Positions 56,948-64,000 of a DNA stretch of 64,000 bases are shown here, piece by piece (the stretch's first letter is position 1; each line of letters begins with the position of its first letter). Source of the stretch: Aquisalimonas sp. 2447. Lineage in GTDB: Bacteria > Pseudomonadota > Gammaproteobacteria > Nitrococcales > Aquisalimonadaceae. Made by a program: the position numbers and the translations under genes. The notes under the pieces were generated by a model that searched no databases, was not told the origin of the DNA, and worked only from the letters and a program-made list of their open reading frames with translations. Location: positions 1,394,501 through 1,458,500 of the forward strand of contig NZ_CP050695.1 in assembly GCF_012044895.1 (NCBI RefSeq). The letters run 5' to 3'.

Positions 56948-57586
56948 CTATCGTCTTCGCCAGGCGTTCCATACCGGCGGCAGCAGCCGTAGCCCGACAA
57001 TCGCCGCGAACCCGCCCATGTAGATCACCGGCAGGGCGTAGTCCGCGCGGGTAATGATCCACAAGTGCAGCAGGCCGGCTGCGACTGCCACGTAGCCAAG
57101 TCGGTGCAGCCAGTGCCACAGGCTGGATCCCCAGTGCTGGCTCAGGCCCCGCCCGGAAGTCAGCGACAGTGGAATCAGCAGCACCAGGCTGATAAGACCC
57201 ACCTGAAGGTAACGCAGGTCGGCCATCTCCATGGCGATGAACTCCCACTGCCAGACCATATCCAGCCCGGCCCAGGACACCGCATGCAGCGTCAGGTAGA
57301 CAAAGGAGGCGATACCCAGGAGCGGGTGCAGCGTGAGTAGCTTCGGTGCACGGAAAACGTGGGCGAGGGTGCCCAGGATCAGCGTCAGCAACAGCAGGCC
57401 CAACCCGAACCGCCCGAGGAAATGCACTACGGCTTCCGCCGGATGAAAGCCCAGCTCGCCGGCCTGCCAGGCCCAGTGCAGCCATGCCAGCGGTGCTGCA
57501 CAGGCAATGCCGGCGAGAAGTTTCAGCAGCAGGGCGACGCGAGCCCAGCCCGAGCCCCGTCGGGTGGCGGTTTCGGTATCAGCCAT
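56948..57586 (-). CDS. msrQ: MsrQ haem-binding membrane subunit
   Basis: Membrane protein of 212 residues with about six helices, of the ferric-reductase-like YedZ/MsrQ group. Conserved histidines for haem include those in LTLHPLLGI, TLHAVSW and WHWLHRLGY. It passes quinone electrons to MsrP. Located 23 nt after msrP, with ribosome site GGAG. Confidence 0.9.
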   Translation of the reverse strand: MADTETATRRGSGWARVALLLKLLAGIACAAPLAWLHWAWQAGELGFHPAEAVVHFLGRFGLGLLLLTLILGTLAHVFRAPKLLTLHPLLGIASFVYLTLHAVSWAGLDMVWQWEFIAMEMADLRYLQVGLISLVLLIPLSLTSGRGLSQHWGSSLWHWLHRLGYVAVAAGLLHLWIITRADYALPVIYMGGFAAIVGLRLLPPVWNAWRRR

Positions 57587-57609
57587 GGTTGCTCCGGTGC
57601 GTGTCGCCG

Positions 57610-58557
57610 TCAGCGATGCTCGCTGAGATCCATGCTTTCGTAGAGGTGGGCCACGTGCTCACCGTAGCCGTTGAATTTCTCCGTGCGCCGGCGACCGTCC
57701 TCGCCGATGCGGCGCTCCGTGGCCTGATGCCAGCGGGGGTGGCGGACCTCCGGATTGACGGTGGCGTAGAAACCGTACTCGTTGGGCCGTTCTGCCTCCC
57801 AGGTGGACACGGGCCGCTCTTCCTGCAAGTGGATGCGAACGATGGACTTGATACTCTTGTAGCCGTACTTCCAGGGCACCACCAGGCGTATGGGAGCGCC
57901 GTTCTGGTTGGGAAGCACGTCGCCGTACAGGCCCACGGCTAGGATGGTCAGCGGGTGCATGGCTTCATCCATGCGCAGGCCTTCCTTGTAGGGCCAGTCC
58001 AGAATGTCGCGGCGTTGTGCCGGCATCTGCTCGGGATCATGCAGCGTCTCGAAAACCACGTACTTGGCCCGCGAGGTGGGGTCATGGCGCTTGAGCAGCT
58101 CGGCCAGCGGAAAACCGACCCAGGGGATCACCATGGACCAGGCCTCGACACAGCGCAGTCGATAAATGCGTTCTTCGAAGGTCTGATGCTTGAGAACGTC
58201 TTCCAGTCCAAAGGTCCCTGATTTTTCCACTTCGCCGCTGATCTCCAGCGACCAGGGATCCGTCTGGAGCTTGTGTGCGTTCTTGTGGGGATCGTCCTTG
58301 CCGGTCCCGAATTCGAAGAAATTGTTGTAGGTCTTGATTGCCTCCTTCGGGGTTTTGTCGCCGTAGGTGGTGAACTCGGTGGCTTTCGCATCCCCGAGGC
58401 GACCGGTCCATGACCAGGCGCTGGTGCTCCAGAGCGCTGGTGCCGCCGCCAGCGCCAGGCCACTGGCTGACTGACGCAGAAATTCACGGCGGCGTTCGAA
58501 GAGCTGCCGGGGCGTGATTTCGGAAGGCGGCGGCTTGGGGTAGCGAAATGCTCGCAT
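57610..58557 (-). CDS. msrP: MsrP, periplasmic methionine-sulfoxide reductase (Mo)
   Basis: Molybdopterin enzyme of 315 residues that repairs oxidised methionine in periplasmic proteins. A Tat signal ([12 protein letters not shown], residues 22-33) precedes the mature protein. Cys136 in [10 protein letters not shown] is the expected molybdenum ligand. It uses plain Mo-molybdopterin. The start at 58557 has GGAG 7 nt upstream. The divergent spacer contains an AT-rich element at 58635-58660. Confidence 0.93.
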   Translation of the reverse strand: MRAFRYPKPPPSEITPRQLFERRREFLRQSASGLALAAAPALWSTSAWSWTGRLGDAKATEFTTYGDKTPKEAIKTYNNFFEFGTGKDDPHKNAHKLQTDPWSLEISGEVEKSGTFGLEDVLKHQTFEERIYRLRCVEAWSMVIPWVGFPLAELLKRHDPTSRAKYVVFETLHDPEQMPAQRRDILDWPYKEGLRMDEAMHPLTILAVGLYGDVLPNQNGAPIRLVVPWKYGYKSIKSIVRIHLQEERPVSTWEAERPNEYGFYATVNPEVRHPRWHQATERRIGEDGRRRTEKFNGYGEHVAHLYESMDLSEHR

Positions 58558-58698
58558 GACGTGCTCCGGTCCGGGGTTTCCAGTCCATGATCATGGAAAT
58601 GCGTCGTGATGCCAAGCAGTGAAAGGCCAGTTAAAGCATCAAAAAATATGCATTTTTTCTCTGGAAGGAGAGCCCGTAACAAGCAGCGAAATTACTTT

Positions 58699-58727
58699 TT
58701 TACAGTCCGCGTCCCCGGCGGTATGTT
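58699..58727 (+). promoter_or_regulatory. sigma70 promoter for the di-haem peroxidase
   Basis: TTTACA (58699-58704), 17-bp spacer, TATGTT (58722-58727). Just upstream, GCAT-N8-ATGC within A/T runs (58635-58654) could be a regulator site for either divergent gene. Confidence 0.55.
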
Positions 58728-58796
58728 TGGACTCAATCCAGACCGGTTTCGAAAGTGATCGCCATCAGGCAACAAGAGAAAAGGAGGGCACCACCA

Positions 58797-59804
58797 ATGC
58801 GCTCGATAAGACATACAGGGTTCCTGGCCAGCGCGCTGGTCCTCGCGGGTACAACCACACTGGGCATGGCTGGGCAGGCCATCGCTGACGATGGCTACGG
58901 CGAGTACCGGGACAGGTTCGAACCGCTTCCGGCGTTGCCGCCCATCCCGGCGGACAACTCGCTGACCAAGGAGAAGATCGAGCTCGGCAAGATGCTGTTC
59001 TTCGAACCGCGAATCTCCTCCAGCGGCGTGATCAGCTGCGCCACCTGCCATAACCCGGCTCTCGGCTGGGCAGACCGGATACCGCAGTCCGTGGGCCACG
59101 AGGGGCAGGTGGGTGACCGCAACACGCCGACGGTTCTGAACTCCGGCTTCCTGGATTCGCAGTTCTGGGACGGCCGCGAGCCGGATCTGGAAGGTCAGGC
59201 GCTCGGTCCCATCGAGGCGGACGTGGAGATGGCCATGGATCTGGACGAAGCGCTGGAGCGTCTGGACGGTTTCGACGAGTATCATGAAACCTTCGGGAAT
59301 GCCTTCCCGGATGATGATGATCCCATCAACGCCGATAACGTCGCGCACGCCCTCGCCAGCTTCCAGCGGACCCTGAACACGCCGAACTCACCCTTCGATC
59401 GCTACCTGCGTGGTGACATGCAGGCCATGACGGACCAGCAGAAGCGGGGCATGGCCGCGTTCGTGGACAATGGCTGCATCGCCTGCCACCGGGGTCCGGC
59501 GCTCACCGATGGTGGCTTCCACCGCTTCGAGTTGCCGGAAGGGCCGACGGACGAGGGGCGCTTCATCGTCACGGGAGAGGAGCGGGACAAGTTCCGCTTC
59601 CGCACACCGGGCCTGCGTAACGTGGCTGTGACCTACCCGTACTTCCACAACGGCCAGGTGGACAACCTCCACGATGCTACCCAGCTCATGGCCGAGCAGA
59701 TGCTTGGCAGCGAACTGGATGACGACACCGTGGATGACATCGTCGCGTTCATGCACGCCCTCACCGGCGAAATGCCCGACGTCAGCTTCCCGGCCCTGCC
59801 GTGA
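58797..59804 (+). CDS. di-haem cytochrome c peroxidase
   Basis: Periplasmic peroxidase of 335 residues. A signal peptide (about 1-30) is followed by two haem c sites, CATCH (near 85) and CIACH (near 223). FRTPGLRNVAVTYPYFHNG is the conserved region around the distal haem. It reduces hydrogen peroxide using cytochrome c. GGAGG is 9-10 nt before the ATG. Related MauG-like proteins are an alternative; the length fits CcpA. Confidence 0.9.
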   Translation: MRSIRHTGFLASALVLAGTTTLGMAGQAIADDGYGEYRDRFEPLPALPPIPADNSLTKEKIELGKMLFFEPRISSSGVISCATCHNPALGWADRIPQSVGHEGQVGDRNTPTVLNSGFLDSQFWDGREPDLEGQALGPIEADVEMAMDLDEALERLDGFDEYHETFGNAFPDDDDPINADNVAHALASFQRTLNTPNSPFDRYLRGDMQAMTDQQKRGMAAFVDNGCIACHRGPALTDGGFHRFELPEGPTDEGRFIVTGEERDKFRFRTPGLRNVAVTYPYFHNGQVDNLHDATQLMAEQMLGSELDDDTVDDIVAFMHALTGEMPDVSFPALP

Positions 59805-59813
59805 TCTCCGACA

Positions 59814-59850
59814 CCGTCCCGGTCGCCTCCTTGCGGGGCGGCCGGGACGG
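59814..59850 (+). terminator. hairpin after peroxidase gene
   Basis: Stem CCGTCCCGG with CGCC pairs to GGCG with CCGGGACGG, 9 nt after the stop; no T-run. Confidence 0.5.
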
Positions 59851-59893
59851 GCTGGATGCCTCACCACGTACCCGCCAACCCCGCAAGTGATTG

Positions 59894-61954
59894 ATGGCAG
59901 TCGCCTCCTCGCAGGACCGATCCACGCCACGCGACCGAAGAAGGTCCTCCGGCACGCTCTCCCAACTCCTGGCGTTCCTGGGCTCCATGAACCTTGCCAT
60001 TACCTTGCTGGTGGCGGTGGCCATTGCCTCGGTGATCGGTTCGGTGTTGCAGCAGGATCAGGCCTGGGCCACCTATCAGCAGAAGTTCGGTCCGTTCTGG
60101 TTCGAGGTGTACCGGTCCCTGGGGCTCTACGATGTCTACTCGGCGCCGTGGTTCATTGCCATGCTGCTATTTCTGGTGATGTCCACGTCGGCCTGCATCT
60201 ACCGTCACTCGCCCACGGTCTGGAAGGAGTCCACGCGTTTCCGTGAACGGCAGCGGGATGTCGGACTGCGGGCGCACAGGAACCATCGCGAATGGACCAC
60301 CGACGACTCCCTGCACGATGCACGGGCGGTTGCTCACCAGGTGCTGGCGAAGCATCGGTTTCGGATCCGTGCCAGTGACGAGGGTGAGCGCGTGGTGCTT
60401 GCCGGCATGCGTGGCCGCGCCAACCGCCTGGGGTATGTATTCAGCCACCTCGCCATCGTGGTGATCTGCGTTGGCGGGCTCATGGACGCCAACATGGGCC
60501 TGAAATGGCAGGAATGGACGGGACAGTTGCGCATCGAGACGCGCGATGACGTCCCCCTGGGCGAGCTCCACCAGGACAGTCGCCTGCCGCCGCGAAGTAC
60601 CGCCTTTCGCGGCAACATCAGCCTTCCGGAGGGGGAGGCGGGTCGCGCTGTCTATCTGGATGTCCGCGACGGCTACCTGGCGCAGGAACTGCCCTTTGCC
60701 ATTGAAGTGGCGGACTTCCGCATCGAATACTGGGACAACGGCGAGCCGCGCGCCTACGAGAGCGATCTCATCATCCATGATCCTGATCTGGATGAACCGC
60801 TGCATCGCACGGTGGCGGTGAATGACCCCCTGCATCACCGCGGTCACGCCATCTACCAGTCAAGCTACAGCGATGGCGGCACACGCATGGACCTGCGGCT
60901 GTGGCCGCTGCAGTCCACTGCCCGCGAGCCGGTCGACGGAGAAGCCCGCGTCCACGGCCAGCTTCCGGTCAACCTCGGTGAGCGCAGTTATACTCTGGAG
61001 ATGGAGGACTTCTCCCGTTACAACCAGGGTCCGGATGCGCAGAGCGAAGGTGAAAGCGCCGATTACGGCCCCACCTACACCTACAGGCTGCGCAGTCACA
61101 CTGGAGAAGCGCGGCAGTACCGGTCTTTCATGGAACCCGCTCAGGTGGACGGCCGCTGGTATTTTCTCACCGGCATGCGCAGCGCCCCGGAGCAGGATTA
61201 CCGGTATCTGCACATTCCGGCAGACCGCCAGCGGGGACTCGACCGCTTCATGGCCCTGCTGGATACACTGCGCGACGACCAGGTCCTCAAGGCCGCCTCG
61301 GGGCGTGCCGTGGACAGTTTCTTCCGAAATACACGGTTCAGCGAGACATCGCTGGCGCCCTGGCTGGCTGGAGCCGGGCAGCAAATGGCCCGCGACCTGC
61401 TGCAGGGCGGCCTGCCGGCGGTGGAGCAGCGCATCGAGCAACTCCTGGCCCGGACGGGCATGGGGGGCGACGCCGAAGAAGTGATCCGGGGGTTCATGCG
61501 TGACGCTTTCCACGCCACCCTGGCGGAGGCCTACGCGCACACCCTGCGGGCGGAAGGCCAGGAGTTGACCAGCCCGGCGGAGCTGGATGACTGGGACGAG
61601 GCGTTCTTCAGCGACGCCATGGAGGTGCTCATGGTGCTTCCCGCCTATGGCGCTCCGGTTTTCCCGGAGCTGCGCCGGTTCGATCACCGCCAGGCCACGG
61701 GGCTGCAGATCACCCGCGCGCCCGGAGAGGGCGTTGTCTATGCTGGTTCGCTGCTGCTGGTTATCGGTCTGGTGCTGATGTTCTATGTCCGTCACCGACG
61801 GGTGTGGGTGCGGCTGGCCCGTGCCCCGCAGGGTGGTACGCAATGGCTTGTTGCCGGGCTGGATCAGCGTCGATCCCGCGCCTTCGAGCAGGAGTTCGCG
61901 TCCCTTGCCCGCTCCCTGGAGCAGCGCTCCACCGACTCCTCCGGTCACCACTGA
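59894..61954 (+). CDS. ResB-like cytochrome c biogenesis protein
   Basis: Protein of 686 residues of the ResB/Ccs1 family. Three helices near the N-terminus (about 30-50, 80-100 and 170-190), a large periplasmic domain and a fourth helix near 615-635. The opening FLGSMNLAITLLVAVAIASVIGS is typical. ResB with ResC/CcsA attaches haem to cytochromes c by system II. No ResC gene is in the window, and this copy is longer than average, with an inserted segment at about 400-560. It lies 89 nt after a cytochrome c peroxidase. No ribosome site is seen before the ATG at 59894. Confidence 0.85.
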   Translation: MAVASSQDRSTPRDRRRSSGTLSQLLAFLGSMNLAITLLVAVAIASVIGSVLQQDQAWATYQQKFGPFWFEVYRSLGLYDVYSAPWFIAMLLFLVMSTSACIYRHSPTVWKESTRFRERQRDVGLRAHRNHREWTTDDSLHDARAVAHQVLAKHRFRIRASDEGERVVLAGMRGRANRLGYVFSHLAIVVICVGGLMDANMGLKWQEWTGQLRIETRDDVPLGELHQDSRLPPRSTAFRGNISLPEGEAGRAVYLDVRDGYLAQELPFAIEVADFRIEYWDNGEPRAYESDLIIHDPDLDEPLHRTVAVNDPLHHRGHAIYQSSYSDGGTRMDLRLWPLQSTAREPVDGEARVHGQLPVNLGERSYTLEMEDFSRYNQGPDAQSEGESADYGPTYTYRLRSHTGEARQYRSFMEPAQVDGRWYFLTGMRSAPEQDYRYLHIPADRQRGLDRFMALLDTLRDDQVLKAASGRAVDSFFRNTRFSETSLAPWLAGAGQQMARDLLQGGLPAVEQRIEQLLARTGMGGDAEEVIRGFMRDAFHATLAEAYAHTLRAEGQELTSPAELDDWDEAFFSDAMEVLMVLPAYGAPVFPELRRFDHRQATGLQITRAPGEGVVYAGSLLLVIGLVLMFYVRHRRVWVRLARAPQGGTQWLVAGLDQRRSRAFEQEFASLARSLEQRSTDSSGHH

Positions 61955-61974
61955 TCGTCCGACAACGGTCGCCT

Positions 61975-62027
61975 GGGTTGTCCCCGGCGTTGTCTCCGGG
62001 CTGTCGTTCGGCGCAACGGGACAACCC
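61975..62027 (+). terminator. inverted repeat after ResB gene
   Basis: GGGTTGTCCC (61975-61984) pairs perfectly with GGGACAACCC (62018-62027) around a 33-nt loop. The rest of the 272-bp spacer (61955-62226) has an A-rich patch (62040-62070) and no recognised riboswitch. Confidence 0.5.
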
Positions 62028-62226
62028 GGGGGCGTTTCCGGAAAACGTTGAAATAACGAAAAAAACTTGCCCACTTTCCGTGTCGCGCCCGCACAAGGGC
62101 GCGTCGCACACAAGCGCCTGCGACCTCGCCAACGGGCATAGCATCCTCAGTCAGTGACGGACAGGTTCTGCGCCGTCACCACACGCGCAGCGGCGGACAA
62201 AACGAGTCACGGCGAGGATTTCGGCA

Positions 62227-63546
62227 ATGGCGAACAGCAGCAACTTGAATTATCAGGCCACGGTGGATCAGAGCGACCGCAAAGTCCCCGTCAATCTCCG
62301 CCAGACCGGGGATCCGGGCATCGAGCTACTGATCTCCAATCGCGTACGCAAGTCCGCTTACTGGCACCTGTCCTGTGAGGCCGGCTGCTGGCGGGCCACC
62401 GTGTACAACCGGATGTACCATCCGCGCGGTTACGTGCGCCCCGAGGACGGCGGAGCCATGGTGGAGTACCGCGCCCTGGTGAACGACGTTACCTTGTGGA
62501 ACGTGGCCGTGGAGCGGCCCATTCGGGTCAAGGGACCGGACGCCGAGGCGTTCTGCAACTTCGTCTGCACCCGCGATATCACCCGCGTGCCGCCCATGAA
62601 AGGGCGGTACGTCATCCTCTGCAACGAGCAGGGCAAGGTGCTGAACGATCCGGTGATGCTGCGGCTGTCCGAGGATGAGTTCTGGTTCACCATCAGCGAT
62701 TCCGACCTGATGCTCTGGTTCCAGGGCGTGAATGTCATGGCGAAGTACGATGTCACCATCGAGGAAATCGATGTGTGCCCACTGCAGATCCAGGGGCCCA
62801 AGTCCGAGGCGCTGCTGGCCGATCTGGTGGGGGAGGAAGTAAAGGAGGTCCCTTACTACGGTCTCATGCACACGGAAATCGCCGGCGTGGAGTGTCTGAT
62901 CTCCCAGACCGGTTTCACCGGCGAGAAAGGCTATGAGGTCTACGCCTACGACTCCACCCTGAACGCGGAGAAGGTCTGGAACCGGATCCGGGAAGTGGGC
63001 GAGGCGCACAATCTCATGGTCATCGCCCCGGCGCACCACCGCCGCATTGCCGCCGGCATTCTCTCCTACGGGCAGGATCTGGACCACGAGACCAATCCGT
63101 TCCAGTGCTATCTCGGGCACATGGTGCCCAAGTCCAAGGACGCGGACTACATCGGCAAGCAGGTGCTGGAGGAAACCCGGGAACTGGTGAACGCCGGCCG
63201 CGCCCCGTTCACCCATACCCTGGTGGGGCTGAAGGTCGGCGGCAAGCCCATTGAGGATTACGCCCCGGACTTCTGGCTGATCAGCGACGAGAGCAGCGAC
63301 GAGCCCATCGGCTGGATCACTTCGCCGTGGTACTCGCCGGAGCTGGAGACCAACATTGCCATGGCCTATGTGCCGGTAGAGAAATCGGCCCTGGGCACGC
63401 GCCTGCAGGCGTGGCTGCCGGAGGAGTACCTGAACTACCCCGGGCATCCGGAGCATGCCGAAGTCGTGCAGATGCCGTTCCGGCCGTCGGTGAACATGAG
63501 TTCACGGGAGCGGGCCCGGTCCGAAGGCCGGGATTACGCCTACTGA
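62227..63546 (+). CDS. GcvT/DmdA-family aminomethyltransferase-like protein
   Basis: Tetrahydrofolate-dependent methyl/aminomethyltransferase fold, 439 residues. Segments such as VCPLQIQGPKSEALLADL, TGFTGEKGYEVYAYD and AAGILSYGQDLDHETNPFQ resemble DmdA (DMSP demethylase) and its relatives. GcvT proper and DmdA are near 365-370 residues; this protein has about 70 extra residues at the N-terminus with CEAGCW. It could demethylate DMSP, a betaine or another methylated osmolyte. Not next to gcvH, gcvP or dmdBCD. The start has GAGG about 10 nt upstream. Confidence 0.75.
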   Translation: MANSSNLNYQATVDQSDRKVPVNLRQTGDPGIELLISNRVRKSAYWHLSCEAGCWRATVYNRMYHPRGYVRPEDGGAMVEYRALVNDVTLWNVAVERPIRVKGPDAEAFCNFVCTRDITRVPPMKGRYVILCNEQGKVLNDPVMLRLSEDEFWFTISDSDLMLWFQGVNVMAKYDVTIEEIDVCPLQIQGPKSEALLADLVGEEVKEVPYYGLMHTEIAGVECLISQTGFTGEKGYEVYAYDSTLNAEKVWNRIREVGEAHNLMVIAPAHHRRIAAGILSYGQDLDHETNPFQCYLGHMVPKSKDADYIGKQVLEETRELVNAGRAPFTHTLVGLKVGGKPIEDYAPDFWLISDESSDEPIGWITSPWYSPELETNIAMAYVPVEKSALGTRLQAWLPEEYLNYPGHPEHAEVVQMPFRPSVNMSSRERARSEGRDYAY

Positions 63547-63577
63547 CATCTGCTTTGCTCAGCGTTTCCCTTGGTTT

Positions 63578-63612
63578 CCCGGCGGTGCCCCTGGGTGTCG
63601 CCGGGATTTTTC
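63578..63612 (+). terminator. terminator after DmdA-like gene
   Basis: CCCGGCG pairs with CGCCGGG around a 14-nt loop, followed by ATTTTTC. Confidence 0.75.
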
Positions 63613-63628
63613 GTTGTCCGGTAAAATA

Positions 63629-63645
63629 TGTGCAATAATTGTACA
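63629..63645. promoter_or_regulatory. palindrome TGTGCAATAATTGTACA (candidate operator)
   Basis: Two 8-bp arms with one mismatch around a single base, in the AT-rich leader 33 bp before the DCC-family gene. The regulator is not known from this window. Confidence 0.5.
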
Positions 63646-63677
63646 AATATTGTCATTGCTGCTGGAGAACGAGCGCC

Positions 63678-64000
63678 ATGAAGGAAGGGCTGGAGCGACT
63701 CACCACGGCTGCCGGAGATCGGCTGACAGTGCTCTACGATGGGGGCTGTCCGGTCTGCCGGCGGGAGATCAATCACTACCGGCGGCTGGACAGTGCCGGA
63801 CGGCTGTACTGGCAGGATGTCGCCCATCAGCCCCAGGTGCTCAACGGCACGGGCATTACGCCGAAGCAGGCACTGGCGTATTTCCGCGTGGTGGAGCCCG
63901 ATGGCCAGGTAGTGGGCGGTGCCCACGCCTTCGTCCGGCTGTGGCAGCGGTTGCCCGGGTATCGCTGGCTGGGAGGCATCTGCCGGTATTCCGGGCTGGT
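63678..64000 (+). CDS. DCC-family thiol-disulfide oxidoreductase (DUF393), 3'-truncated by window
   Basis: The frame runs open to the window end (107 codons seen). LYDGGCPVCRREI (about residues 18-30) is the DCC family signature with its CxxC pair. GGAG lies 10 nt before the ATG. The family is predicted to be thioredoxin-like; its role is not established. The rest of the gene lies beyond position 64000. Confidence 0.82.
   Translation, partial: MKEGLERLTTAAGDRLTVLYDGGCPVCRREINHYRRLDSAGRLYWQDVAHQPQVLNGTGITPKQALAYFRVVEPDGQVVGGAHAFVRLWQRLPGYRWLGGICRYSGL

Noticed and set aside
61955-62226. Glycine or SAM riboswitch before the GcvT-like gene
   Set aside because: No conserved riboswitch core could be found; only an inverted repeat and an A-rich patch.

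Overview
The window is high-GC gammaproteobacterial DNA. The gene set suggests a halophilic or haloalkaliphilic member of the Ectothiorhodospiraceae (Alkalilimnicola/Aquisalimonas-like): an Arx-type respiratory molybdoenzyme operon with its own regulators, acidic secreted proteins, TRAP-TAXI uptake, a DmdA-like GcvT-family enzyme and REP-rich spacers. The taxon is inferred from gene content, not proven. No rRNA, tRNA or CRISPR array was seen.

Layout. 1-1332: 3' part of a decayed group II intron with a twice-frameshifted reverse transcriptase. 1357-2538: thiolase. 2637-9832 (minus): a respiratory operon reading arxB2-arxA-arxB-arxC-arxD-FKBP. It faces 10025-13684 (plus), a periplasmic sensor protein, histidine kinase and sigma54 activator (arxX-S-R type). 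The 0.2 kb between them holds a near-consensus sigma54 promoter and two palindromes spaced 32 bp, which fits ArxR-type activation. 13679-19302: a Sel1-repeat protein, an HTH/PBP regulator and a divergent tungstate/molybdate ABC transporter with a porin. The transporter could supply metal to the two molybdoenzymes in the window (ArxA-like and MsrP). 19480-22739: a 982-residue acidic lipoprotein of unknown function abutting a pirin remnant. 22800-31931: housekeeping and stress genes (chrA, an orphan ABC ATPase, argF, argD, grxD, sodA, rnt, pyrC, gamma carbonic anhydrase, thioesterase).

31976-33609: an IS110-family element sitting inside a REP sequence. An uninterrupted inverted copy of the same REP lies downstream and allows the insertion site to be reconstructed to within 3 nt. 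The element's 5' noncoding end carries segments that match its own target and donor sequences in the arrangement expected of a bridge RNA. Its transposase is frameshifted. 33607-35248 also contains two copies of a 74-nt structured repeat whose inner hairpin changes sequence but keeps pairing.

33892-40137: alcohol dehydrogenase, argG, a GGDEF/EAL protein, a HEAT-like protein and a thioesterase. 40328-51565: an acyl-CoA catabolic block (ETF-QO, glutaryl-CoA dehydrogenase, thiolase, acyl-CoA dehydrogenase, acyl-CoA ligase, thioesterase, three alpha/beta hydrolases). 51741-54992: a TRAP-TAXI transporter. 55268-58557: an acetylpolyamine-deacetylase-like protein, a perfect FNR box before an NsrR-like regulator, and msrPQ. 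58797-64000: di-haem peroxidase, a ResB-like protein without its usual partner, the DmdA-like protein and a DCC-family protein cut by the window end.

Dispersed palindromic repeats of at least four types fill most spacers, three of them in multi-unit blocks (28842, 40153, 51610).
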